NCBI GenBank assembly: GCA_016711805.1
Contig: JADJSH010000004.1
Coordinates: 14,733-78,732 of the forward strand
Reading direction: 5' to 3'
Origin: Bacteroidota bacterium
GTDB lineage: Bacteria; Bacteroidota; Bacteroidia; B-17B0; Aurantibacillaceae
DNA length: 64,000 bases
Shown here: one piece after another, positions 27,354-36,454 of the stretch
Numbering within the stretch: the stretch's first letter is position 1
Layout: each line of letters begins with the position of its first letter
Translations under genes and position numbers: made by a program
Notes under the pieces: generated by a model
What the model was told of the DNA's origin: nothing
Database searches by the model: none
What the model saw: the letters and a program-made list of their open reading frames with translations, nothing else

Positions 27354-27764
27354 TTATTTTTTCTTCCCTTTTGCTGGAGCTGCAACAGCACCTGCCTTAG
27401 GACGTTTAGTTCCGTATTTAGAACGTTGTTGTTTTCTACCTTCTACACCCGCAGTATCTAAAGATCCACGAACGATGTGATAACGAACACCTGGTAAATC
27501 CTTAACACGACCACCACGTACCAAAACGATACTGTGCTCTTGCAAGTTATGACCCTCACCAGGGATATAAGCAATAACCTCTTGCTTATTTGTTAAACGC
27601 ACCTTCGCTACTTTACGCATAGCTGAGTTAGGTTTTTTAGGGGTTGTAGTATACACACGTGTACATACACCACGGCGTTGTGGACATGAGTCCAAAGCGG
27701 CCGATTTACTTTTGTTAGGTGCTTTAAAGCGACCTTTTCTTACTAATTGCGATATCGTAGGCAT
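27354..27764 (-). CDS. rpsL: 30S ribosomal protein S12
   Basis: 136 residues. Decoding-centre loop TTTPKKPNSAMRKVAKV carries Lys at the position whose change gives streptomycin resistance elsewhere, so this looks wild type. The second loop GGRVKDLPGVRYHIVRG is also intact. First gene of the operon, preceded by a strong promoter and a leader of about 57 nt. Confidence 0.98.
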   Translation of the reverse strand: MPTISQLVRKGRFKAPNKSKSAALDSCPQRRGVCTRVYTTTPKKPNSAMRKVAKVRLTNKQEVIAYIPGEGHNLQEHSIVLVRGGRVKDLPGVRYHIVRGSLDTAGVEGRKQQRSKYGTKRPKAGAVAAPAKGKKK

Positions 27765-27810
27765 CTTAAATCCTTGGTATTACTTGATTTTACTATAATT
27801 TACGCTTTCT

Positions 27811-27823
27811 CCCCATTTTGGGG
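27811..27823 (-). other. Hairpin at the predicted 5' end of the str-S10-spc-alpha transcript
   Basis: CCCCA (27811-27815) pairs with TGGGG (27819-27823) around a 3-base loop, immediately downstream of the -7 element, so it would form the very 5' end of the mRNA. It may protect the transcript or be part of a regulatory leader; no known ribosomal-protein binding site was recognised. Confidence 0.4.
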
Positions 27824-27827
27824 ACGG

Positions 27828-27858
27828 CAAAGATAGAATTATTTTCTTCATCAACAAA
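27828..27858 (-). promoter_or_regulatory. Promoter of the str-S10-spc-alpha operon
   Basis: TATCTTTG (27828-27835) and TTTG (27855-27858) on the minus strand, spacer 19: a perfect Bacteroidota consensus. The -7 element ends 63 bases before the rpsL start. The remainder of the gene-free stretch 27765-28087 holds the A/T-rich upstream region and the terminator palindrome of the giant gene. Confidence 0.8.
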
Positions 27859-28029
27859 AAAATTGTTGAAAAATATTAAAGTTTCTTTGATTTTTTTTGT
27901 ATGAATAGACTAAATTGACATATTACGGGTTCAAACTGCCAAAATTTCTTGTTCAATTTGAGATTTTTTTTGAATCTTTTTTCAAGGCAAAAGTTTATTG
28001 AAAATTGCCTGTAGTCTAATACCAATAAG

Positions 28030-28079
28030 CATTAAACTAAAAAATCCCGTCAAATTTGACGGGATTTTTTAGTTTAATG
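28030..28079. terminator. 50-bp perfect palindrome; terminator of the giant T9SS gene
   Basis: Each 25-base arm is the exact reverse complement of the other, with no loop bases in DNA. The GC core CCCGTCAAATTTGACGGG is flanked by six A or T residues, giving a strong bidirectional intrinsic terminator. It lies 8 bases after the stop of the giant gene. Confidence 0.85.
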
Positions 28080-28087
28080 TGAAAATT

Positions 28088-31000
28088 TTATCTAAATAAA
28101 TTTACCGTACCATGCTTTTCAATTTCTTGCCCATCAAAACCTGTAGCTTTAACAAAGAAGAAATAGGTTCCTTCAGGAACTTTTGAACTATTTGGTGCTA
28201 AACCATCCCAGGATGCTTTTGCTCCAGTAAATTCATATAATTTTGACCCCCAACGATTAAAAATTTGTAATGAAATTTCTTTCACACCAGTTGATTTGAT
28301 AGTGAATACATCATTTGCTCCATCATTGTTAGGTGTAAAAACATTTGGAATTTCAAGAGATAAACCATCTTCAACTACAATCACAACAGTTGCAGTAGCA
28401 GTACATGATCCAGAAATTGTGGTTAAAGTTACTGTGTAAGTTCCTGTTGTAAATGTATTGTTTGGGTTTTGAGATGAAGATGTGTTGACACCATCGCCAA
28501 AGTTCCAAGAATAATTTGGATTCCCTGCACCTGCACCTGTAAAGGCAACGTCTAAAGGAGATATGCCGGATGTTGGATTGGCTGTTATTGAAGCAGTTGC
28601 TATTGCTTGAGTAATGGTTACTACATCAGTACTAACACAGCCTGTTAAATTATCAGTTACTGTTAATGTATAGTCACCTACCTCGGTAGCAATAGGATTA
28701 GCAGTAGTTTCAGTTCCGGCAACGATGCTTGTTGCTGATGGACCAGCCCATGAGAAACTAGTATTTGAAGTTGTTGTTACTCCATTTAATGTTACAGTTG
28801 AACTACCACAAGCAATATTTGCACTTGTGCCTGCATCCACACCTTGTGGTGTTGCTGTGCTTCCAATTACAGTTATTACAGTAGAAGTTGAACATCCACT
28901 ATTAGCATCTATAACACTTAAAGTATAATCGCCTGAAGCATTGGCTGCAAATGTTTGTGTCGTAATACTTCCTGGCATCCAAGTATATGTTGGTGAAGTA
29001 GCACTTGAAACACCTTCTAATACAACAGATGAATTACCAGCACCACAATTAATAATTGTGTTTGTAGATATTGTGTTAATTGTAGCTGAAATAACAGCGT
29101 TATCAACGTTTACAGTGTAAACATTAGCAGTATTTGTTAACGAAGATACGCAGCCAGTTAATGTATTTGTAACAACTAACGTATAGACACCTGCGCTTGT
29201 GAATGTTGCATCATTTATTGAAGTTGATATGACTCCACTAGGTGACCAAGTGTAAGTTAAATTTGCAGTTGGTGTTACAACTGGATTAATTGTTACCAAT
29301 GTATTTGTACAAGTAATTGTTCCGTTATTACCAGTTGCTGATAAAGTCATCGATGGAATAGTGTTATCTAAAGTAACATCAACTACATTATTTGTAATGC
29401 TAGTAGCACAACCGCTTATTGTATTTGTTACAACAACGCTATACGAACCAGCTGCATTAAATACAGGATTAGCTGATGTCTCTGTTCCAGCAACGATGCC
29501 AGTAGTCGGCGTCCAATTATAAGTTACAGGTGATGCAGTAGTTGTAACAGCAACGCTTGGAGTTGGGTTAGAACATGTTATAGAAACTGAGTTAGAAGAT
29601 AATGTGACGTTAGGAATTCCTGCATCGGCTATAACTTCAACAGTTGCAGGTGTGGTAGCGGATGTACTACAACCATTAACTGTGTTTGTAACAATAACAG
29701 AGTAAATACCCGCAGCTGATGCTATTAATGGATTTCCTGTAACAGTTGATGTAGAAGGTGTTGTCCAAGTATAAACAGCGTTAGGATCAGCGCTTGAGCT
29801 TCCAGATAAAGTAGCATTAGGTGCGGCACAGGTTGTAGTTACCGAATTTGCAGTTCCTAAAGTAAACGAAGGAATTGCATTATCTGCTATGACAGTAAAT
29901 GAATTGGCAGTGTTAGTTAATGAGGTGATACATCCAGTTAGGGTGTTTGTAACTGCTAACGTATAGATACCTGCTGCTGTAAATGTTGCGCTAGATAAAG
30001 AGCTAGAAGTGACACCACTAGGCGACCATGTATATGTTAAATTTGCGCTTGGCGTTACAGTTGGTGTAATTGTTACAAGCGTATTTGTACAAGTAATTGT
30101 TCCGTTATTTGCTCCAGATGATAAAGTAATTGTTGGAGTAGTATTATCTAAAACAACATTTACAACATTTGACGCAATACCAGTTGCGCAACCACTCACT
30201 GTATTTGTTACAACAACACTATAAGAACCTGCCGCATTAAATATTGGGCTTGCAGTGGTTTCTGTACCAGCAACAATCCCAGACGTTGGAGTCCAGTTAT
30301 AACTTACTGGCGATGCAGTGGTTGATACTGCAACACTTGGGGTTGGATTTGAACACGTTATTGAAAGAGAGTTTACTGATAATGTAACAACAGGTATTCC
30401 AGCATCAGCAACAACCTGAACGGTGTTTTGAGATATAGATGAACTACTACATCCATTAACCGTATTTGTAACAGCTACAGTATAAATACCTGGGTTTGAT
30501 ACACTAATTGGATTTCCAGTAACTGTTGATGAAGATGGAGTTGTCCATGTATAAACTGAATTAGGATCCGCATTACTTGTTCCCGATAAATTTACACTAG
30601 GTACAGCACATGTTGCTGTAACAGATGGAGCAGTACCAAGTACAAATGTTGGAGGTGTATTATTAGCGATTACTGTAAACGAATTTGCAGTATTTGTTAA
30701 AGAAGTAACGCAACCAGTTAATGTATTTGTAACAGCTAAAGTGTAGATTCCTGAAGTGGTAAATGTAGCACTAGTTAAAGTACTAGAGTTAACTCCGCTA
30801 GGCAACCAAGTATAAGTTAAATTAGCGTTTGGAGTTACCGTTGGAGAAATCGTTACAAATGTATTGGTACATGTAATGGTACCATTATTTACACCAGAAG
30901 TTAAAGAGATTGCTGGAATGGTATTATTTAAAGTTACTGTAACAACATTTGATGAAGCGTTACTTGCACAACCACTCGTTGTATTTGTAACTACTACACT

Positions 31001-34000
31001 ATACGATCCTGCAGCTGTAAAGCTAGGGTTTGCAGTAGTTTGTGTTCCTGGAACAATACCTGTTGTTGGACTCCAGTTATAACTTACAGGGCTAGCTGTA
31101 GTTGATGCAACTGTTGTAACTGTTGGATTTGTACAAGTTATAGATAAAGCATTAGTTGATAATGTTGCCGTTGGTATTGCAGTGCTTGATGTTACAGCAA
31201 CTGTATTTTGAGTTAAAGAAGAACTACATCCTGAAACCGTATTCGTAACCACAACTGTAAATATACCACTACCACTAGCTACTGGATTAGAAATAGTACT
31301 ATTGCTTAAAGAACCACTTGCTGGGGCTGTCCAGCTATAGGTAACACCAGTTGATGGAGTTGAAGAAGCTGCAATGGTTACCGTTGGATTTAAACAGGTA
31401 GTTGTGACTGATGGAGCTGCAATATTAACTACTGGTAAAACTGTATTTGATGCTACTGAAACAGTTGCATTACCAACACAACCATTAATTGTATTAGTTA
31501 TAGCAACCGAATAGGTACCTCCATTAGTTATCGTTGGATTTTGAGAATTACCGTTTACTAAAGCTGAAGAACCTGTCCAAGTATATGTATATGCTCCTGA
31601 AGGACTAGCATTTAATGTTAAACTCGGAGTTGTACAAGTAATTGTTGATGCAGGGGTAATAGATGCTGGAACAGCAGTTGTATTTGATGGAACCGTTATA
31701 CTCAGTACAATAGAACAGTTATTTCCAGGGCTATTGGTTAATGTAACGTTGTATACGCCCGCTAGTGTAGCATTTGCAGTTGCATTAGTGGTCGCTCCCG
31801 AAATCCCTGGTGTTGTCCATTGATATGTAAATGGTCCAGCTGATGAAGGAGTAATGCCAATTGCAACAACCGAATTAGTACAAGTAATGGAGTTAGTAAC
31901 AGCATTTGCAGTTGCAGATGGAGAACCAATTGATGAAATAACTTGAACGGTCGAGGTAATGAAACATCCTGTTGCTGGGTTTATTGCTTGTAATGTGTAT
32001 GTGTTTGCCGAACCAGTGGTTGTTGTAAATGATGTTGGAGAAGTAACACCCCCTAACCAGTTAGCAGTTGCAGTACCAGGCGTTGCAGATCCTGTTAAAG
32101 TAACAGTTGCTACACCGCATATTAATGTTTGTGTTGGACCTGCATTTACTGAAGTAGGAGTTGTTGTATTTTGAATAGCCGCAACAGTTGTAGAGTAAGT
32201 ACATCCAGCCGGACTTAAAATAGTTAAAGTATATGTTCCTAAACCTTGACCAACAGCACTTTGTAGATTAGGAGAACCAGTTATACTACTTCCGCCTGGC
32301 GCGGTCCAAGTATAGCTCATTCCAGCTAATGTTGAATTAAGACTCACGGTATTAGTTACACAGGTTATAGAACCTGTTGTTGATGCTGTTGATGATGGAA
32401 TCGCATTAACTGTAATTGTAGTTGTTATCGTATTTGTACTAGGGCAAGCTGACGCACTAGTTCCAATAATTGAATAAGTTGTCGTTCCAGTAGGGCTCAC
32501 ATTAAAGCTTGTTCCAGTAGCTCCAGTATTTATTAAAGTATAACTTGTGGCTCCAGTTGGAGTAATTGTAGTATTATTACCATTACAAATAGAAGGACTT
32601 GAAACACTTGCAATAGCTACAGTTGGAGTAGCATTTACCGAAATTGTTGTTGTAATTGTATTAGTACTAGGACAACTAGAAGCACTTGCTCCTACAATAG
32701 AATAAGTTGTAGTCCCAGTTGGGCTCACGTTAAAGCTAGTTCCAGTAGCGCCTGTATTTAATAATGTATAAGTAGAAGCACCGCTAGGTGTAATTAAACT
32801 ACTATTTCCTGAACAAATTACTGGACTAGACACTGAAGAAATTGCTACAGTAGGAGTTGCATTTACAGTGATACTTGTGGTAATCGTATTTGTGCTAGGG
32901 CAATTCGCAATACTTGATCCTATAACTGAATAGGTTGTTGTTGACGTTGGATTTACATTGAATGATGTTCCAACGATTGCACCAGGATATAATGTGTAAG
33001 TAGAAGCTCCACTTGGTGTAATTAAACTGCTGTTTCCAGAACAGATAACAGGATTTGAAACACTTGATATAGCAACAGTAGGAGAAGTGTTTACAGTGAT
33101 CGTTGTAGTAATCGTATTTGTACTAGGACAACTAGATGCACTTAAACCAACAATAGAATAGGTTGTTGTTCCAGTTGGGCTAACGTTAAAACTAGTTCCA
33201 GTTGCACCAGTATTTAATAAAGTATAAGTAGAAGCTCCACTAGGTGTAATTAAACTACTGTTTCCAGAGCAAATTATAGGACTTGAAACGCTAGAAATAG
33301 CAACAGTTGGCGAAGCATTTACCGAAATTGTTGTTGTAATTGTATTAGTACTAGGACAACTCGATGCACTAGCTCCTATTATAGAATAAGTTGTTGTTCC
33401 AGTAGGACTAACATTAAAGCTTGTTCCCGTAGCTCCCGTATTTAATAACGTATAAGTTGAAGCGCCACTAGGTGTAATTAAACTGCTGTTTCCAGAGCAA
33501 ATAACAGGACTTGAAACACTGGATATAGCAACTGTTGGCGAAGTGTTTACCGTGATAGTTGTTGTAATTGTATTTGTACTAGGGCAACCCGAAGCACTTA
33601 CTCCTCTTATCGAATAAGTGGTGGTACTTGTTGGGTTAACAGTAAAGCTAGTGCCTGTAGCGCCTGTGTTTATTAATGTGTAGGAAGTAGCACCACTCGG
33701 TGTGATTGTTGAGATATTACCTGAACAAATAATCGGACTAGAAACACTGGAAATAGCAACGGTAGGGGTTGTATTTACTGAAACACTTTGTACAGCAGTA
33801 TTTGTACAACCAGCTGCACTTGTTCCTGAAAGCGTATAACTAGTTGTTGTTGTTGGACTAAATGCACTTCCGTTTGTAACGCCGCCTGTCCAAGTATATG
33901 TAGAGGCGCCGCTTCCGGTTAAAGATACTGTATTGCCAGAACACACTAATGTGTTAGTAGCTGTTACAGTTAGTGTTGGTTTAGGGTCAACGTTAACTAA

Positions 34001-35830
34001 GATTGTTCTTGTGGCCGCACACCCTGAGGCGTCTGTAGCTGTTATCGTATAAATGGTTGTAACTGTTGGGCTTGCAGTCACTGCTGTGCCTGTTGAGGCA
34101 CTTAATGAGCCACTTGGTGCCCAAGTGTAGTTATTTTGATTGACAAATGTTATACTCCAATCTAAAATAAATCCACTCAATCCATTTCCTGTGTCATCGC
34201 GCACAAAAAGTTGCCATACTCCATTCATATTACAACCACTCAATCCGCTAAAGGCTTGTTCTGGTGTAAATGTCCCCGTAAATGGAGAAGCACCTGCTGT
34301 AATAGCGGTTCCTGTTGTAGAAAAAGTTGTATTTGTATAATCGAAATTCGTACCTCCATTATCATCAGATAAGGTAATTGTTGTGCCGCCTGGACACACC
34401 AAGAAAATATCCATATCTTGATTGATGTCCGAATAAATATTTAAGTTAACAGAAATTAAATTCGTTCCTACTGTTCCTGGAAGGCCAGTAACATTTATTG
34501 GAGAAGAAACTCCTGTTGCACTTCCGTCGGGAATAGCGAAATTAGCGAAATTAGAAAAAGTTGCATTTGCTGAAGCAGGGGTTCCAGTAACACTTAATGT
34601 TGTACTATTACCTGCGCAAATTGTAGCACTAGAGGCTGCAGGTGTTATTGAAGGAGTGTTTACAGTAATGACTTTAGAAAAAGTATAAGTTGGACAAGAT
34701 CCTCCTGGTGAAAATGAATATGTGATGGTATGAGTTCCAGTTCCTGCAAGAGATGGAAAAAATGTGCCGTATCCAAAATTTGTACTAGTAACGCAAGATC
34801 CGCAGGAAGCTGTAAATGTTGCTACACCCGTTATGGCACCTGGCGGAAGAGTAACAGTTTGACAACTACCGTCATCAACCCAAGTTCCAAAAGCAATAGT
34901 TGCACCGCTGGCTAAATCCATAATCGAATACCCCATATTTGGTTCAGCGGTATTTGTTTCACAAAATTCAATAGTTGTTGTTGCTGTTGGTGAGGAGTAA
35001 TATAATTGAATATCGTTGTTGGTATTAGTTGCTAAAGGACCAGCGGTACATGTTGGGCCAAAGCAAGCAAGGAAAGTTCCATTTTCATACCAATTTAATT
35101 GATTTGTATTGTTGAAATTTGTTGTGAAGTTTAACATGATTCCCGGAACAATAGGACTTCCAAAAACAGAATTATTTGACGCCATTAAGGTAATTGGTGC
35201 CGCACCACATGACACTGATGAAGGCAGATTAGCTCCAGAACTAGTAGTAAAACCATCTCCTGAAATAACATTAGGGCAGGTAATTGAGCAGTCGGAAGAA
35301 GGGCCTCCTGTTTGAGTAAAAGTAATGAAACCAGCTGTACCTGTAAAGTTCGTAATCATGATGATAAAATACTGTCCAGCGGCTGTTGGATTCAAAGTCA
35401 TTGTTTCTGTTGCAGCAGGACTGTAACTACAATCTTCAGTATTTCCGGCGCAATTATGATCACCTAAACAACCTCCAGTTAAATTTGAACAAGCCGTTGG
35501 AAATGCTGCCGTAGAATAAGGGCCATAGGCAATAAAATCCACGTCAATATTTGGTGGCCCGCCTGGACTTGTTGATTGCGTGAGACTAAACGTCATTGCT
35601 CCTGCTGCGGATGATTTGATATAAAACCAAGACGGACGAGGTTGAGAACCTAAACAGCCATAGTTTGGTCCAATTTGACCAACAGCAGTTCCTGTTACGT
35701 TTTGATACGTGAAAGGTGTTCCGACAGCAGTACAAAATGGAGTGGCTGAGGAACATAATGTTCCTTGAGAAAATACTCTTGTCGTTAAGAAAATCAATAA
35801 GACAATTGAAAGTAATTTTTTTGAATTCAT
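28088..35830 (-). CDS. Giant T9SS type B secreted repeat protein
   Basis: 2580 residues. Signal peptide (1-21), an N-terminal Cys-containing domain (about 22-175), a proprotein-convertase P-like domain (about 415-570, ending LFVRDDTGNGLSGFILDWSI), then about 1,900 residues of Ig/PKD-like repeats. One block is a tandem array of 76-residue units (unit motif SPVICSGNSSLITPSGASTY). A PKD domain (YSWNFGDGVNTSSSQNPN, about 2430-2480) precedes the type B 'gliding motility-associated' sorting domain (IPNVFTPNNDGANDVF ... IFNRWG ... to the end). Expected on the cell surface or secreted as an adhesin or matrix protein. The CTD is almost identical to that of the neighbouring 36455 gene. Confidence 0.92.
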   Translation of the reverse strand: MNSKKLLSIVLLIFLTTRVFSQGTLCSSATPFCTAVGTPFTYQNVTGTAVGQIGPNYGCLGSQPRPSWFYIKSSAAGAMTFSLTQSTSPGGPPNIDVDFIAYGPYSTAAFPTACSNLTGGCLGDHNCAGNTEDCSYSPAATETMTLNPTAAGQYFIIMITNFTGTAGFITFTQTGGPSSDCSITCPNVISGDGFTTSSGANLPSSVSCGAAPITLMASNNSVFGSPIVPGIMLNFTTNFNNTNQLNWYENGTFLACFGPTCTAGPLATNTNNDIQLYYSSPTATTTIEFCETNTAEPNMGYSIMDLASGATIAFGTWVDDGSCQTVTLPPGAITGVATFTASCGSCVTSTNFGYGTFFPSLAGTGTHTITYSFSPGGSCPTYTFSKVITVNTPSITPAASSATICAGNSTTLSVTGTPASANATFSNFANFAIPDGSATGVSSPINVTGLPGTVGTNLISVNLNIYSDINQDMDIFLVCPGGTTITLSDDNGGTNFDYTNTTFSTTGTAITAGASPFTGTFTPEQAFSGLSGCNMNGVWQLFVRDDTGNGLSGFILDWSITFVNQNNYTWAPSGSLSASTGTAVTASPTVTTIYTITATDASGCAATRTILVNVDPKPTLTVTATNTLVCSGNTVSLTGSGASTYTWTGGVTNGSAFSPTTTTSYTLSGTSAAGCTNTAVQSVSVNTTPTVAISSVSSPIICSGNISTITPSGATSYTLINTGATGTSFTVNPTSTTTYSIRGVSASGCPSTNTITTTITVNTSPTVAISSVSSPVICSGNSSLITPSGASTYTLLNTGATGTSFNVSPTGTTTYSIIGASASSCPSTNTITTTISVNASPTVAISSVSSPIICSGNSSLITPSGASTYTLLNTGATGTSFNVSPTGTTTYSIVGLSASSCPSTNTITTTITVNTSPTVAISSVSNPVICSGNSSLITPSGASTYTLYPGAIVGTSFNVNPTSTTTYSVIGSSIANCPSTNTITTSITVNATPTVAISSVSSPVICSGNSSLITPSGASTYTLLNTGATGTSFNVSPTGTTTYSIVGASASSCPSTNTITTTISVNATPTVAIASVSSPSICNGNNTTITPTGATSYTLINTGATGTSFNVSPTGTTTYSIIGTSASACPSTNTITTTITVNAIPSSTASTTGSITCVTNTVSLNSTLAGMSYTWTAPGGSSITGSPNLQSAVGQGLGTYTLTILSPAGCTYSTTVAAIQNTTTPTSVNAGPTQTLICGVATVTLTGSATPGTATANWLGGVTSPTSFTTTTGSANTYTLQAINPATGCFITSTVQVISSIGSPSATANAVTNSITCTNSVVAIGITPSSAGPFTYQWTTPGISGATTNATANATLAGVYNVTLTNSPGNNCSIVLSITVPSNTTAVPASITPASTITCTTPSLTLNASPSGAYTYTWTGSSALVNGNSQNPTITNGGTYSVAITNTINGCVGNATVSVASNTVLPVVNIAAPSVTTTCLNPTVTIAASSTPSTGVTYSWTAPASGSLSNSTISNPVASGSGIFTVVVTNTVSGCSSSLTQNTVAVTSSTAIPTATLSTNALSITCTNPTVTTVASTTASPVSYNWSPTTGIVPGTQTTANPSFTAAGSYSVVVTNTTSGCASNASSNVVTVTLNNTIPAISLTSGVNNGTITCTNTFVTISPTVTPNANLTYTWLPSGVNSSTLTSATFTTSGIYTLAVTNTLTGCVTSLTNTANSFTVIANNTPPTFVLGTAPSVTATCAVPSVNLSGTSNADPNSVYTWTTPSSSTVTGNPISVSNPGIYTVAVTNTVNGCSSSSISQNTVQVVADAGIPVVTLSVNSLSITCSNPTPSVAVSTTASPVSYNWTPTSGIVAGTETTASPIFNAAGSYSVVVTNTVSGCATGIASNVVNVVLDNTTPTITLSSGANNGTITCTNTLVTITPTVTPSANLTYTWSPSGVTSSSLSSATFTAAGIYTLAVTNTLTGCITSLTNTANSFTVIADNAIPSFTLGTANSVTTTCAAPNATLSGSSSADPNAVYTWTTPSTSTVTGNPLIASAAGIYSVIVTNTVNGCSTSATTPATVEVIADAGIPNVTLSSNSVSITCSNPTPSVAVTTTASPVTYNWTPTTGIVAGTETSANPVFNAAGSYSVVVTNTISGCATSITNNVVDVTLDNTIPSMTLSATGNNGTITCTNTLVTINPVVTPTANLTYTWSPSGVISTSINDATFTSAGVYTLVVTNTLTGCVSSLTNTANVYTVNVDNAVISATINTISTNTIINCGAGNSSVVLEGVSSATSPTYTWMPGSITTQTFAANASGDYTLSVIDANSGCSTSTVITVIGSTATPQGVDAGTSANIACGSSTVTLNGVTTTSNTSFSWAGPSATSIVAGTETTANPIATEVGDYTLTVTDNLTGCVSTDVVTITQAIATASITANPTSGISPLDVAFTGAGAGNPNYSWNFGDGVNTSSSQNPNNTFTTGTYTVTLTTISGSCTATATVVIVVEDGLSLEIPNVFTPNNDGANDVFTIKSTGVKEISLQIFNRWGSKLYEFTGAKASWDGLAPNSSKVPEGTYFFFVKATGFDGQEIEKHGTVNLFR
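32400..33790 (-). repeat. 228-bp coding tandem repeats in the giant gene
   Basis: Matching words recur exactly every 228 bases (for example the word TAATTAAACT at 32791, 33019, 33247 and 33475), equal to 76 residues per unit. About six units can be followed, the outer ones more diverged. Period and frame conservation indicate expansion by in-frame unequal recombination. Confidence 0.85.
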
Positions 35831-35907
35831 GATGTATTGTTAAGTATAGTTTATGAAATTTTTTTATTAGGATTCATTTTAGCTTCTAATGAGTCAAGAC
35901 CTTTTGC

Positions 35908-36309
35908 TTAATGTGTTTGCGTCAGTTTTTGTTTTACAGATGGAATAAGTATATCCAAATGTTTTTTGTAATAATCGCTAATAATTTCGTTGTAGTGACG
36001 AACACCCATCCACTTTTCGTATTTAGGAAAGTCTAGAGGCAATTCTTTTAATGTTATTTGGGACAGAAATTCCTCTGTTCTCCCTTGGTAAGCGTCATTT
36101 TCATCTAATTGAAAACTTTTGCCATTTGTATCAACTCTTTTTTGAACATTAGAATTGTTGTTGTCAGCATTAGAGACTCTTGTTTTTGTTGTACCTCGAG
36201 ATTTTTCTCCACCACGGTTAGAATTACTTTCTTGAGAAAATAAACATTGACTTGTACTAAAAAATGCAATTGTAAGAAGTAATGTCGCTAATGATTTAAT
36301 TTTTTTCAT
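35908..36309 (-). CDS. Small secreted hypothetical protein between two giant T9SS genes
   Basis: 133 residues. Signal peptide (about 1-25, SQCLFSQ), an Asn/Arg/Lys-rich linker (26-65) and a C-terminal helical part (about 70-133) with several aromatic residues. No family recognised. It lies 77 bases upstream of the giant gene on the same strand, so the two could share a transcript; it could be an accessory to surface display, which is speculation. Confidence 0.65.
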   Translation of the reverse strand: MKKIKSLATLLLTIAFFSTSQCLFSQESNSNRGGEKSRGTTKTRVSNADNNNSNVQKRVDTNGKSFQLDENDAYQGRTEEFLSQITLKELPLDFPKYEKWMGVRHYNEIISDYYKKHLDILIPSVKQKLTQTH

Positions 36310-36403
36310 GTCTGATAAAATATATTTATTTAGCGATAAAAGTAGTCATTTTTACGTTTAGTTTTTTTTAAGACTGAAAATTATTTGTTAAAATCGGGCA
36401 TAA

Positions 36404-36434
36404 AAAAAGCCTTCTTTTTAAAAGAAGGCTTTTT
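36404..36434 (-). terminator. Terminator of the second T9SS repeat gene
   Basis: 15-bp near-perfect hairpin (36404-36418 with 36420-36434) with GCCTTCTTTT/AAAAGAAGGC core and flanking A/T runs, 20 bases after the stop of the T9SS gene ending at 36455. Confidence 0.8.
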
Positions 36435-36454
36435 ATTTGATTAAATTAAGAGGA

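Noticed and set aside
27765..28087. A tRNA or tuf gene upstream of rpsL
   Set aside because: The stretch reads as promoter, leader hairpin and the terminator palindrome of the next gene; no cloverleaf or coding frame was found.
32400..33790. CRISPR-like array suggested by regular repeats
   Set aside because: The period is 228 bases, the whole unit is conserved and in frame with a secreted protein, and there are no short repeats separated by unique spacers.
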